A stretch of DNA of 64,000 bases from Pseudomonas paracarnis (GTDB taxonomy: Bacteria > Pseudomonadota > Gammaproteobacteria > Pseudomonadales > Pseudomonadaceae). The notes beneath the pieces are model-generated. The model was not told the DNA's origin and searched no databases. It worked only from the letters and a program-made list of their open reading frames with translations. Below are positions 53,443 to 62,437 of this stretch, in pieces. A program made the position numbers and the translations under genes. The stretch lies in assembly GCF_904063055.1 (NCBI RefSeq), contig NZ_CAJFCN010000015.1, forward strand, positions 1 through 64,000, in the 5' to 3' direction. Numbering within the stretch: the stretch's first letter is position 1; each line of letters begins with the position of its first letter.

Positions 53443-55731
53443 TCAGGCCAGTTCAGCACGCAGTTGGCGAGCGGCGGTGACCATATGAATGAGCGCCGCC
53501 TCGGTCTCCGGCCAGCCCCGCGTCTTCAAGCCGCAATCGGGGTTCACCCATAAGCGCTCTGCCGGAATCCGCTTGGCGGCCTTGCGCAGCAAGTTGGCCA
53601 TTTCCGAGGCATCCGGCACCCGCGGCGAGTGGATGTCGTAGACCCCCGGGCCGATCTCATTCGGGTAGGCGAAGGCTTCGAACGCGTCGAGCAGCTCCAT
53701 GTCCGAGCGGGAGGTTTCGATGGTGATCACGTCGGCATCCATGGCGGCGATGGACTCGATCACATCGTTGAACTCGCTGTAGCACATGTGAGTGTGGATC
53801 TGGGTTTCATCGCTCACGCCACTCGCACACAAACGAAACACTTCAGTCGCCCAGTCGAGGTAGGGTTGCCACTGCGCCTGGCGCAACGGCAAGCCCTCAC
53901 GAAAAGCCGCTTCGTCGATCTGCACGATCTTGATGCCGGCGGCTTCCAGATCGACCACTTCGTCACGAATCGCCAGGGCCAGTTGCCGGGCTTGCACTTC
54001 TCGGCTCACGTCTTCCCGTGGGAACGACCACATCAACATGGTCACCGGGCCCGTCAGCATGCCCTTCATCACCTTGTCGGTAAGACCTTGGGCATAGCGA
54101 ATCCACTCCACGGTCATGGCGTTCGGGCGGCTCAGGTCGCCGACAATCACTGCGGGTTTCACGCAACGCGAACCGTAACTCTGCACCCAACCGAACCGGG
54201 TAAACACGTAGCCATCCAGTTGTTCGGCGAAGTACTCGACCATGTCGTTACGCTCGGCTTCACCGTGCACCAACACGTCCAGGCCGAGGTTTTCCTGCAC
54301 CTCGACAGCGTGCTTGATCTCACTGTGCATGGCATCGACGTATTCGGCGTGGCTCAACTTGCCGGCCTTGTACGATTGGCGCGCCAGGCGGATCGACGCG
54401 GTCTGTGGGAACGAGCCGATGGTGGTGGTCGGGAACAGCGGCAGGTTAAGGCCGGCCCGTTGCTTTTCGATGCGCTGGGCAAACGGCGACTGGCGCTGGC
54501 TGTCCTGCGCCGTGATGGCGGCCACACGAGCTTGAACGGCAGGTTTGTGAATGCGTGACGATGCGGCGCGAGCTGCCTGCACCGCGCGGCTCTCAGCCAG
54601 GGCGGTGAGTACGCCAGGGGCTTCGGGCTGATCAACGGCCTTGGCCAGTAGCGCCACTTCCGCACACTTCTGCACGGCGAAGGCCAGCCAGCTTCTCAAT
54701 TCGGCATCCAACTGGTCTTCCCGTTCCAGGTCCACCGGGCTGTGCAGCAGCGAGCAGGACGGCGCGACCCACAGGCGATCGCCCAACTTCTCATGGGCAT
54801 GCTGCAAGATGGCCAGGGCTTTTTCCAGGTCGCAACGCCACACGTTTCGGCCGTTGACCACGCCCAGGGACAGCACCTTGTACGCTGGCAGACGGTCGAG
54901 GATGGTCGGGTACTGGTCCGGTGCACGCACCAGGTCGATATGCAGGCCATCCACCGGAAGATTGGCAGCCAGGCCAAGGTTTTCTTCCAGGCCGCCGAAG
55001 TAAGTGGCCACCAATTTTTTCAGCGGGTCGCGCTGGATCAGGTTATAGGCGCGCTCAAAAGCGTTCTTCCAGTCCTGGGGCAGATCGAGCGCCAGGATTG
55101 GCTCGTCGATCTGCACCCATTCCACGCCCAATTCGGCCAGGCGTTGGAATATCTGGCCATACAGCGGCAGCAGTCGCTCGAGCAGGTCGAGCCTGTCGAA
55201 GTCAGCGCCCTTGGCCTTGCCCAGCCACAAATAGGTCAGCGGGCCGATCACCACGGGCTTGACGCTGTGCCCCAGGTCGAGGGCTTCCTGGACCTCTTCG
55301 AAAAGTTGATCCCACGCCAGGTGGAATTGCTGATCGACGCTGAACTCCGGCACCAGGTAGTGATAGTTGGTGTCGAACCACTTAGTCATCTCCTGGGCAT
55401 GGGCACCGCCGCAGCAGCTGTCACTGACGCCACGGGCCATGGCGAACAAGGTATGCAACGTGGCCTGGCCATCGACCGGGCGGAACCGCTCAGGGACCAC
55501 ACCGAACATCAACGAATGGGTCAGCACCTGGTCGTACCAGGCGAAATCACCGACCGGCAACAGTTCGATACCGGCTTGCTGTTGCAGCGCCCAGTGGGTG
55601 CTGCGCAAGTCACGGCCAACGGCGCGCAGGCCGGCTTCGTCGAGCTCACCCTTCCAGAACGCTTCCTGCGCTTTTTTCAGTTCACGATCGCGTCCAATGC
55701 GTGGAAACCCGAGGGAATGAGCGACTGCCAT
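53443..55731 (-). CDS. metE: Cobalamin-independent methionine synthase
   Basis: Transfers methyl from 5-methyltetrahydropteroyl-glutamate to homocysteine. 762 residues, the family length. N-terminal barrel with GFPRIGRDRELKKA; C-terminal barrel with LFPTTTIGSFPQTASIR and the zinc ligands His and Cys in IHTHMCYSEF, and the last Cys in WVNPDCGLKTRGWPE. GGAG lies before the ATG. No MetR gene is adjacent, no clear TGAA-N5-TTCA site was found, and no B12 riboswitch was recognised. Confidence 0.97.
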   Translation of the reverse strand: MAVAHSLGFPRIGRDRELKKAQEAFWKGELDEAGLRAVGRDLRSTHWALQQQAGIELLPVGDFAWYDQVLTHSLMFGVVPERFRPVDGQATLHTLFAMARGVSDSCCGGAHAQEMTKWFDTNYHYLVPEFSVDQQFHLAWDQLFEEVQEALDLGHSVKPVVIGPLTYLWLGKAKGADFDRLDLLERLLPLYGQIFQRLAELGVEWVQIDEPILALDLPQDWKNAFERAYNLIQRDPLKKLVATYFGGLEENLGLAANLPVDGLHIDLVRAPDQYPTILDRLPAYKVLSLGVVNGRNVWRCDLEKALAILQHAHEKLGDRLWVAPSCSLLHSPVDLEREDQLDAELRSWLAFAVQKCAEVALLAKAVDQPEAPGVLTALAESRAVQAARAASSRIHKPAVQARVAAITAQDSQRQSPFAQRIEKQRAGLNLPLFPTTTIGSFPQTASIRLARQSYKAGKLSHAEYVDAMHSEIKHAVEVQENLGLDVLVHGEAERNDMVEYFAEQLDGYVFTRFGWVQSYGSRCVKPAVIVGDLSRPNAMTVEWIRYAQGLTDKVMKGMLTGPVTMLMWSFPREDVSREVQARQLALAIRDEVVDLEAAGIKIVQIDEAAFREGLPLRQAQWQPYLDWATEVFRLCASGVSDETQIHTHMCYSEFNDVIESIAAMDADVITIETSRSDMELLDAFEAFAYPNEIGPGVYDIHSPRVPDASEMANLLRKAAKRIPAERLWVNPDCGLKTRGWPETEAALIHMVTAARQLRAELA

Positions 55732-56075
55732 GACTTACAACTCCGATGGTCTAATTGATGGCGATCATTGTCGGCAGAGGTATGTCTTGAGACAAACTCA
55801 TTTTGCTCTAGATCATCACAAGATTCACTCATGTTCAGGTGGGCATGATATTAGCGGCGCTACTGTGGGTGTTTGTGGTGCCAGAGCCGGCGTCATCGCG
55901 GCCTCGCTGAGGCCCGAGCGCTCCCACAGGGGGCGGGGTGATTCTTATGAACGGTCATACTTACGCCCTATGCTTAACGTGGCGCGCAAAATCCGCCGGC
56001 TAACCTTTCGATCTGTTCCAAGTGCGGGCACAATGCGTGTCCTTTTTTGGCAGGCACCGCCGCAGGCTCTCAAAA
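55732..56075. other. Divergent promoter region metE / nspC
   Basis: 344 bp. The metE-proximal part (55740-55850) is AT-richer and should hold promoters. Around 55900-55930 GAGGCC/GGCCTC and GCTCCCACAGGG look like a decayed REP. Frames crossing here have no coding character. Confidence 0.5.
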
Positions 56076-57173
56076 ATGATCAAAACGCCGTACTACCTCA
56101 TCGATAAACAGAAGCTTCTGGTCAACATGCAGAAGATTGCCTACGTGCGCGAACAGTCCGGCGCCAAGGCTCTGCTGGCGCTCAAGTGCTTTGCCACCTG
56201 GTCGGTATTCGACTTGATGCAGCAATACATGGACGGCACCACCTCGTCGTCGCTGTATGAGCTCAAGCTCGGCCGCCAGAAGTTCGAAGGTGAAGCGCAC
56301 GCCTACAGCGTGGCCTGGGCCGACGATGAAATCGAAGAGATGCTGGAGAACTGCGACAAGATCATCTTCAACTCCATCAGCCAACTGCAGCGTTTTGCCG
56401 AACGCAGCGAAGGCAAGATCCGCGGCCTGCGTGTGAACCCGCAGGTGAGCAGCTCTGACTACCTGCTGGCCGACCCGGCGCGCCCGTTCAGCCGCCTGGG
56501 CGAGTGGGACCCGGTGAAGATCGATGGCGTGATCGATCAGATCTCCGGCTTCATGTTCCACAACAACTGCGAGAACGGCGACTTCAGCCTGTTCGACAAG
56601 ATGCTCGGCACCATCGAAGAACGCTTCGGTGCGCTGCTGCACAAGGTCAAGTGGGTCAGCCTCGGCGGCGGCATCCATTTCACCGGTGAAGGCTATGCAC
56701 TGGATGCATTCTGCGCACGGCTCAAAGCGTTCTCCGAGAAGTACGGCGTGCAGGTCTACCTGGAACCCGGCGAAGCGGCGATCACCAACAGCGCCTCCCT
56801 GGAAGTCACCGTGCTCGACACCCTTTACAACGGCAAGAATCTCGCCGTGGTCGACAGCTCCATCGAAGCCCACCTGCTGGACCTGCTGATCTATCGCCTC
56901 AACGCCAAGCTGGCGCCGAGCGATGGTGAACACACCTACATGGTGTGCGGCAAATCCTGCCTGGCCGGGGACATCTTCGGCGAGTATCAATTTGATCGTC
57001 CGCTGGCCATCGGCGATCGGCTGTCGTTCATCGACACCGCAGGCTACACCATGGTCAAGAAAAACTGGTTCAACGGCCTGAAAATGCCGTCCATCGTAGT
57101 GAAACAACTCGACGGTACAGTCGAGGTGGTTCGTGAATTTGGTTACGACGACTACCTGTCCAGCCTGTCCTGA
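56076..57173 (+). CDS. nspC: Carboxynorspermidine decarboxylase
   Basis: PLP enzyme of alanine racemase fold type III, 365 residues from MIKTPYYLIDKQKLLVN. The PLP lysine is in ALLALKCFATWSVF. GLRVNPQVSSSDYLLADPARPFSRLG, SLGGGIHFTGEGY, LEPGEAAI and MVCGKSCLAGDIFGEY are signature blocks of CANSDC/CASDC. It decarboxylates carboxynorspermidine or carboxyspermidine to norspermidine or spermidine. It is followed 28 bp later by the dehydrogenase of the same pathway. Confidence 0.94.
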   Translation: MIKTPYYLIDKQKLLVNMQKIAYVREQSGAKALLALKCFATWSVFDLMQQYMDGTTSSSLYELKLGRQKFEGEAHAYSVAWADDEIEEMLENCDKIIFNSISQLQRFAERSEGKIRGLRVNPQVSSSDYLLADPARPFSRLGEWDPVKIDGVIDQISGFMFHNNCENGDFSLFDKMLGTIEERFGALLHKVKWVSLGGGIHFTGEGYALDAFCARLKAFSEKYGVQVYLEPGEAAITNSASLEVTVLDTLYNGKNLAVVDSSIEAHLLDLLIYRLNAKLAPSDGEHTYMVCGKSCLAGDIFGEYQFDRPLAIGDRLSFIDTAGYTMVKKNWFNGLKMPSIVVKQLDGTVEVVREFGYDDYLSSLS

Positions 57174-57201
57174 GCTGGCGGATAAAGGAGAGATAAAGCA
57201 A

Positions 57202-58446
57202 TTGAAAAAGAACGTTCTTATCATTGGTGCAGGAGGTGTCGCCAAGGTGGTGGCCCACAAGTGCGCGCAGCACAACGACGAACTCGGTCGTATTGCTATC
57301 GCGTCGCGCAACATCTCCAAATGCCAGGCCATCATCGACAGCGTCAAGGCCAAGGGTAGCCTCAAGGTTCCCGCCGATATCCAGGCCTTCGCGCTGAACG
57401 CCCTGGACGTGGAAGCGACCAAGGCCCTGATCCGCGAGACCGATTCGCAGATCGTCATCAACGTCGGCTCCGCCTTCCTCAACATGTCGGTACTGCGTGC
57501 CTGCATCGACACGGGCGTGGCTTACCTCGATACCGCCATCCACGAAGAGCCGGGCAAGGTCTGCGAGACCCCGCCGTGGTACGGCAACTACGAGTGGAAC
57601 CACCTGGAAGAATGCAAACAGAAGAACATCACCGCCATCCTTGGCGTGGGCTTCGACCCAGGTGTCGTCAACGCGTATGCCGCGCTGGCGCAGCAACAGC
57701 ATTTCGACCGCATTGATTCGATCGACATTCTCGACGTCAATGCCGGCTCCCATGGCAAATACTTCGCCACCAATTTCGATCCGGAAATCAACTTCCGCGA
57801 ATTTACCGGGCAGGTGTGGAGCTGGCAGAACAGCCAGTGGACCAGCAACACCATGTTCGAAGTCAAACGCACCGACGACCTGCCGGTAGTTGGCTCGCAG
57901 AACCTCTACCTCACCGGCCACGATGAAGTGCACTCGCTGTCGAAAAACCTCGACGTGCCCAACGTGCGTTTCTGGATGAGCTTCGGCGAACACTACATCA
58001 ACGTGTTCACCGTGCTGAAAAACCTCGGCCTGCTCTCCGAACAGCCGGTCAAGACCGCCGAAGGCCTGGAAGTGGTGCCGTTGAAAGTGGTCAAGGCCGT
58101 GCTGCCCGACCCGTCTTCGCTCGCCCCGGGCTACACCGGCAAGACCTGCATCGGCGACCTGGTCAAAGGCACCAAGGATGGCCAACCGCGTGAGATGTTC
58201 ATCTACAACGTGGCTGATCATGAAGAGGCCTATGCCGAGACTGACAGCCAGGGCATCTCCTACACCGCAGGCGTACCACCGGTAGCCGCTGCACTGCTGG
58301 TGGCGCGTGGCGAGTGGGATGTGAAGCACATGGCCAACGTCGAGGAGCTGCCAGCTGAGCCGTTCCTCAAGGCGCTGGATGTGATGGGCTTGCCGACTCG
58401 GATCAAAGACGAGAACGGTGATCGGGCCTGGGATGCGACGGCCTGA
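57202..58446 (+). CDS. Carboxynorspermidine dehydrogenase (saccharopine dehydrogenase family)
   Basis: Condenses aspartate semialdehyde with diaminopropane or putrescine, using NADPH, to carboxynorspermidine or carboxyspermidine. 414 residues from TTG 57202, preceded by AAAGGAGAG; the frame upstream lies inside nspC and is not used. Rossmann start KKNVLIIGAGGVAKVVAHKC, then VINVGSAFLNMSVLRACIDTGVAYLDTAIHE and LGVGFDPGVVNAYAALAQ. Together with nspC it forms a two-gene polyamine operon ended by a strong terminator. Confidence 0.93.
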   Translation: MKKNVLIIGAGGVAKVVAHKCAQHNDELGRIAIASRNISKCQAIIDSVKAKGSLKVPADIQAFALNALDVEATKALIRETDSQIVINVGSAFLNMSVLRACIDTGVAYLDTAIHEEPGKVCETPPWYGNYEWNHLEECKQKNITAILGVGFDPGVVNAYAALAQQQHFDRIDSIDILDVNAGSHGKYFATNFDPEINFREFTGQVWSWQNSQWTSNTMFEVKRTDDLPVVGSQNLYLTGHDEVHSLSKNLDVPNVRFWMSFGEHYINVFTVLKNLGLLSEQPVKTAEGLEVVPLKVVKAVLPDPSSLAPGYTGKTCIGDLVKGTKDGQPREMFIYNVADHEEAYAETDSQGISYTAGVPPVAAALLVARGEWDVKHMANVEELPAEPFLKALDVMGLPTRIKDENGDRAWDATA

Positions 58447-58465
58447 TAGGCCATAGCTGACCGAG

Positions 58466-58497
58466 CAAAAAATGCGCCCAAAGGGGCGCATTTTTTG
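58466..58497 (+). terminator. Rho-independent terminator
   Basis: CAAAAAATGCGCCC (58466-58479), loop AAAG, GGGCGCATTTTTTG (58484-58497), a perfect 14-bp stem. The A-run on one side and T-run on the other make it potentially bidirectional. It ends the polyamine operon. Confidence 0.92.
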
Positions 58498-58539
58498 TTT
58501 TGGCTCACCTACAATTCGAAGAACAATGAGGATCAAAAT

Positions 58540-59545
58540 GTGGGAGCTGGCTTGCCTGCGACGGCGACCAGTCAGTCAATGATTCTTCAACTGAGCCACC
58601 GCTATCGCAGGCAAGCCAGCTCCCACACTGGTTGTGGGTTGCCCACAGAATTGGCGCCAGGCATAGATCCCTGTAGGAGCGGGCTTGCCCGCGATGGCGA
58701 CCTGTCAGTCAATGATTCTTCAACTGAACCACCGCTTTCGCAGGCAAGCCAGCTCCCACACTGGTTGTGGGTTGCCCACAGAATTGGCGCCAGGCATAGA
58801 TCCCTGTGGGAGCGGGCTTGCCCGCGATGGCGACCTGTCAGTCAATGATTCTTCAACTGAACCACCGCTTTCGCAGGCAAGCCAGCTCCCACAGTGGTTG
58901 TGGGTTGCCCACGGAATTGGCGCCAGGCATAGATCCCTGTGGGAGCGGGCTTGCCCGCGATGGCGACCTGTCAGTCAATGATTCTTCAACTGAACCACCG
59001 CTTTCGCAGGCAAGCCAGCTCCCACACTGGTTGTGGGTTGCCCACAGAATCGGCACCCGGCATAGAACCCTGTGGGAGCGGGCTTGCCCGCGATGGCGAC
59101 CTGTCAGTCAATGATTCTTCAACTGAGCCACCGCTATCGCAGGCAAGCTAGCTCCCACACTGGTTGTGGGTTGCCCACAGAATTGGCGCCAGGCATAGAT
59201 CCCTGTAGGAGCGGGCTTGCCCGCGATGGCGACCAGTCAATCAATGATTCTTCAACTGAACCACCGCTTTCGCAGGCAAGCCAGCTCCCACACTGGTTGT
59301 GGGTTGCCCACAGAATTGGCGCCAGGCACAGATCCCTGTAGGAGCGGGCTTGCCCGCGATGGCGACCTGTCAGTCAATGATTCTTCAACTGAACCACCGC
59401 TTTCGCAGGCAAGCCAGCTTGTGGGTTGCCCACAGAATTGGCGCCAGGCATAGATCCCTGTGGGAGCGGGCTTGCCCGCGATGGCGACCTGTCAGTCAAT
59501 GATTCTTCAACTGACCACCGCTTTCGCAGGCAAGCCAACTCCCAC
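58540..59545. repeat. Tandem array of eight 133-bp composite REPIN units
   Basis: Left REPs start at 58540, 58673, 58806, 58939, 59072, 59205, 59338 and 59460. Spacing is exactly 133 bp seven-unit-long, then 122 bp because 11 bp (around the right REP and linker) are missing near 59420. Each unit: left REP, GGCGACCTGTCAGTCAATGA spacer, right REP, linker GTTGCCCACAGAATTGGCGCC. The first unit has the GCTGGCTTGCCTGC variant. Open frames across it are by-products of the 133-bp period. It fills the gap between the polyamine operon and glsA. Confidence 0.95.
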
Positions 59546-59558
59546 AGAGAGAACGATC

Positions 59559-60467
59559 TCAAAACACCGACCACCCAATCCGCTCACTCAACAATTCCAA
59601 CGCCTTCATCCCCGCCAGCGAGTTGCCCGCTGCGTTCAACTCCGGCGACCATACGCACACCGTAAACTGCCCCGGCACCACCGCGACAATTCCGCCGCCG
59701 ACCCCGCTCTTGCCCGGCAGGCCCACGCGGTAGGCAAAGTTGCCCGCCTCGTCGTACAAGCCGCTGGTGGCCATGATCGAGTTTACCTGCTTGGTCTGGC
59801 GCGCCGTCAGCACCTGCTCGCCACTGTGGGCACTCACGCCTTCATTGGCCAGAAAGCTGAATGCTCGGGCCAGGTCCAGGCAGCTCATCTGCAACGCGCA
59901 ATAGTTGAAGTAGCTGTGCAGCACCGCGTCCACATCATTGTGGAAGTTGCCAAAAGACTTCATCAGGTAGGCCATGGCCGCATTGCGCGCACCGTGCTGG
60001 GCTTCCGACTCGGCCACAACGCTATTGACCAGGATCTGCGGGTTGCCCGACAGGCGCCGTACAAAGTCGCGCATCGACAGAATCGGCACGGCGAAGCGTG
60101 ACTGGTTGATGTCGCAGATCACCAGCGCGCCAGCGTTGATAAAAGGGTTGCGCGGGCGGCCACGTTCGAATTCCAGCTGCACCATGGAGTTGAACGGCTG
60201 CCCCGAGGGCTCGTGGCCCAGGCGTTCCCAGATGGATTCGCCGCCATGGTCGATGGCCTGCACCAGGCTGAAGACCTTGGAAATGCTCTGCACCGAAAAC
60301 AGCGTGTCTGCATCTCCAGCGCAGTAGGCCGTGCCGTCGTTGCCGTATACCGCGATGCCGAGTTGGTTGGCGGGCACGTCGGCCAGCGCGGGAATGTAAT
60401 CGGCGACTTTGCCGAGGCCGATCAAGGGGCGCACTTCGTCGAGGATCGACTCCAGCAGCGCCTGCAT
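59559..60467 (-). CDS. glsA: Glutaminase
   Basis: Hydrolyses glutamine to glutamate and ammonia. 302 residues from MQALLESILDEVRPLIG (AGGAC upstream). Serine-dependent beta-lactamase-like fold: SxxK motif S61-I-S-K64 in LFSVQSISKVFSL, then NPFINAGALV, NYCALQMSCLDLARAFSFLANEG and GLPGKSGVGGGIVAVVPG, all conserved in GlsA/YbaS. The gene ends just beside the REPIN array. Confidence 0.95.
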   Translation of the reverse strand: MQALLESILDEVRPLIGLGKVADYIPALADVPANQLGIAVYGNDGTAYCAGDADTLFSVQSISKVFSLVQAIDHGGESIWERLGHEPSGQPFNSMVQLEFERGRPRNPFINAGALVICDINQSRFAVPILSMRDFVRRLSGNPQILVNSVVAESEAQHGARNAAMAYLMKSFGNFHNDVDAVLHSYFNYCALQMSCLDLARAFSFLANEGVSAHSGEQVLTARQTKQVNSIMATSGLYDEAGNFAYRVGLPGKSGVGGGIVAVVPGQFTVCVWSPELNAAGNSLAGMKALELLSERIGWSVF

Positions 60468-60522
60468 AGCTTGTCCTGTCATCTTTGTTCGAATCAGTGG
60501 TAAACGAGGCGCGGAGGATACG

Positions 60523-60867
60523 TCAATGGGCGCGCAACACCCACACAATCTCTACCACCCGCTCGGCAATCACCACGTAGATCAGGATCAACAACAGTTG
60601 CAACGCCAAGTGATAACGCAATTTGGCCAGGCGGCGAATGCCATCGCTGACGTTCAACAGCATCAGCACCGTCGACAGCACAATCAAGCCCCAGCCCGCG
60701 ACGCTGGAGGCGAAGATACCGATCAGCAACTCGCGCGGTCCCACCAGCGCGTTGGTCCCCGCCGCAAACAACAATGCGCAGACCAACAGATTTTTAACAT
60801 TGTCGAAAATCTGCGTGCTCAGGTCGTTTTCCAGCAACGCCAGGTACCGCGTCCATAAAGTGCGCAT
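60523..60867 (-). CDS. Uncharacterised small membrane protein (114 aa)
   Basis: Start MRTLWTRYLALLENDLST at 60867. Three hydrophobic segments: about 22-40, 48-72 and 85-106. It is 55 bp upstream of glsA on the same strand and may be co-transcribed with it. No named family is recognised. Confidence 0.72.
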   Translation of the reverse strand: MRTLWTRYLALLENDLSTQIFDNVKNLLVCALLFAAGTNALVGPRELLIGIFASSVAGWGLIVLSTVLMLLNVSDGIRRLAKLRYHLALQLLLILIYVVIAERVVEIVWVLRAH

Positions 60868-60940
60868 GCTTGAATACCGAGTGGGAAGGCTCGTCAATCA
60901 AGGTAGTTCAATTGTGGACGCTGTCGAGCTTTGGCCAGGC

Positions 60941-61351
60941 TCAGAAATGCGCCACATCCGACACTTCTGTATCCAGCACATCCTGGGCCAACGCCCAGGC
61001 GCGATCCTTGGACTCCACCACCAGCAGCGGGTAACCCCAGGCCTTGCCGAACGTCACGGCAAAGGGCTTGAGGGCCAGGCGCTTGGCAGCGCTGGGCTCC
61101 ACTTGGATCATGCCTTTGACGTAGGCACGCAAGGCAGCCTTGTTTTTCTTCATCCAGATAGACGCGCGCTTGCGCTCTTCGTGGGCGTGTTCGTGATTGT
61201 TCTCATCCACGGCTTTTTCGTGCAGCAGCAAGAAGGGCTGCTCACGGGCCAGCAGACGTTCGAAGGTCAGGAAGGCGTCTTCCGGCGCACCTTCGCTAGG
61301 CGCGTCGAAAAAGATTTTCACCACCGGGAAAGTTGAACTGTCGAGTCGCAT
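60941..61351 (-). CDS. Uncharacterised protein under a Fur-like palindrome (136 aa)
   Basis: ATG 61351, AAGGAG upstream. Soluble product beginning MRLDSSTFPVVKIFFDAPSEG, with a His-rich stretch VDENNHEHAHEERKRASIW that could bind metal and a C-terminal alpha/beta part (GYPLLVVESKDRAWALAQDVLD). The palindrome at 61365-61385 lies 14 bp upstream of the start. An iron-response role is inference. No named family is recognised. Confidence 0.75.
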   Translation of the reverse strand: MRLDSSTFPVVKIFFDAPSEGAPEDAFLTFERLLAREQPFLLLHEKAVDENNHEHAHEERKRASIWMKKNKAALRAYVKGMIQVEPSAAKRLALKPFAVTFGKAWGYPLLVVESKDRAWALAQDVLDTEVSDVAHF

Positions 61352-61364
61352 GGCAAAGCTCCTT

Positions 61365-61385
61365 TGATGAGATTGATTCTCATCA
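61365..61385. promoter_or_regulatory. Fur-box-like palindrome
   Basis: TGATGAGA (61365-61372), spacer TTGAT, TCTCATCA (61378-61385): perfect 8-bp arms, with the ATT-G-ATTCTCA core typical of Fur sites. It lies between the 136-aa gene and the divergent AraC-type gene, so it may control both. Confidence 0.65.
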
Positions 61386-61460
61386 TAGGGCGCCTGGCGC
61401 TGGACAGCATTGCACAGAATAGCCAGAATGTTTCGCAATCCAGCCAAGGCAGTTATCACC

Positions 61461-62306
61461 ATGGTTCATCACCGCCTCGACCAGTACGACCCCTGCCGGG
61501 TCCGCGACGCCGCCGCGATCCCTCGCTCGATTGTTGCAGTGGGCGCCTCGAGTACGTCCGAACGCTGGGAACATACCCCTCACCACCATCAACACGGGCA
61601 ATTGATCTACACCTTGCGCGGCGTGGTGCATTGTGTGATCGAGGCGGGTATCTGGATCGTGCCGCCGCAATGCGCGTTGTGGATTCCCGGCGGAGTAACC
61701 CACGCGGCACGCGGTGCCGGCGAAGCGGATGTGTACTGCCTGTTGATCAACCCGAACGCCGCCAGCGCCCTGCCCCGGCAATGTTGCACGCTGTCGGTGT
61801 CGCCATTGCTGCACGAATTGATCGGCAAGGCGGTCAGCTTCCCGCAGCTCTACGACGAAGACGGCGCCCAGGGCCGCCTGGTGGCGACGTTACTCGACGA
61901 ACTGGCCCAGGCCCCCATCGAAGCCCTGCATTTGCCGATGCCCCAAGACCCCCGCTTGCATCGGCTGGCCAACAGCTTATTGGCCAACCCCGGCGATAAA
62001 TCCACCCTGGGCGAATGGGCCGTGCGCATCGGCATGAGCGAACGCAGCATGACCCGCCTGTTGTTGGAAGAGATCGGCCTGAGCTTCGGTCGCTGGCGCC
62101 GGCAGTTGCATGTAATCCTTTCACTGCAGCGCCTGGCCAACGGCGAAAGTGTGCAGAGCGTGGCGCTGGACCTGGGTTATGAAAATGCCAGCGGGTTTAT
62201 CACCATGTTCCGCAAGGCCATGGGCCAACCGCCGGCGCGTTACCTGGCGGACCGTGCCAGTACCGTCGGGCCGCACAGCAACGCGTCAACTATCGCCTTG
62301 ACGTGA
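61461..62306 (+). CDS. AraC-family regulator with cupin sensor domain
   Basis: 281 residues from ATG 61461; the frame extends upstream to 61410 without a better site. The N-terminal cupin (about 40-130) carries HHHQHGQLIYTLRGVVHC, with His/Gln ligand-site residues. The C-terminal double HTH includes TLGEWAVRIGMSERSMTRLLLEEIGLSFGRWRRQ and SVQSVALDLGYENASGFITMFRKAMGQPPARY. Such regulators often control adjacent exporters; none is adjacent here. Divergent from the 136-aa gene across the Fur-like site. Confidence 0.92.
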   Translation: MVHHRLDQYDPCRVRDAAAIPRSIVAVGASSTSERWEHTPHHHQHGQLIYTLRGVVHCVIEAGIWIVPPQCALWIPGGVTHAARGAGEADVYCLLINPNAASALPRQCCTLSVSPLLHELIGKAVSFPQLYDEDGAQGRLVATLLDELAQAPIEALHLPMPQDPRLHRLANSLLANPGDKSTLGEWAVRIGMSERSMTRLLLEEIGLSFGRWRRQLHVILSLQRLANGESVQSVALDLGYENASGFITMFRKAMGQPPARYLADRASTVGPHSNASTIALT

Positions 62307-62319
62307 GGTTTTGATGATC

Positions 62320-62418
62320 GTTCCCACGCTCTGCGTGGGAATGCCTCGTGTGCCTCTCCGCGTCACGCTTAGGGACGCAGAGCGTCCTGGGCTGTGTTCC
62401 CACGCAGAGCGTGGGAAC
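62320..62418. repeat. Three-hairpin repeat built on the GCTCTGCG motif
   Basis: TTCCCACGC-TCT-GCGTGGGAA (62321-62341), a middle GGACGC-AGA-GCGTCC hairpin (about 62374-62388), and GTTCCCACGC-AGA-GCGTGGGAAC (62396-62418). The outer hairpins are mirror images. It sits between convergent genes and is unrelated to the REP families above. Confidence 0.82.
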
Positions 62419-62437
62419 AATCCAATCCACATCCGAC

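Noticed and set aside
55740..55850. MetR box or cobalamin riboswitch upstream of metE
   Set aside because: No TGAA-N5-TTCA palindrome and no B12-box-like conserved segment could be found by eye.
58540..59545. Regularly spaced repeats resembling a CRISPR array
   Set aside because: Period is 133 bp with no unique spacers; both the palindromes and the intervals repeat, and no cas gene is present. It is a REPIN array.
58495..59665. Several overlapping 60-117-codon frames with repeats of GAGLPAMATCQSM-like text
   Set aside because: Produced by translating REP palindromes in phase with the 133-bp unit; no ribosome-binding sites, and the same text appears at every REPIN in the window.
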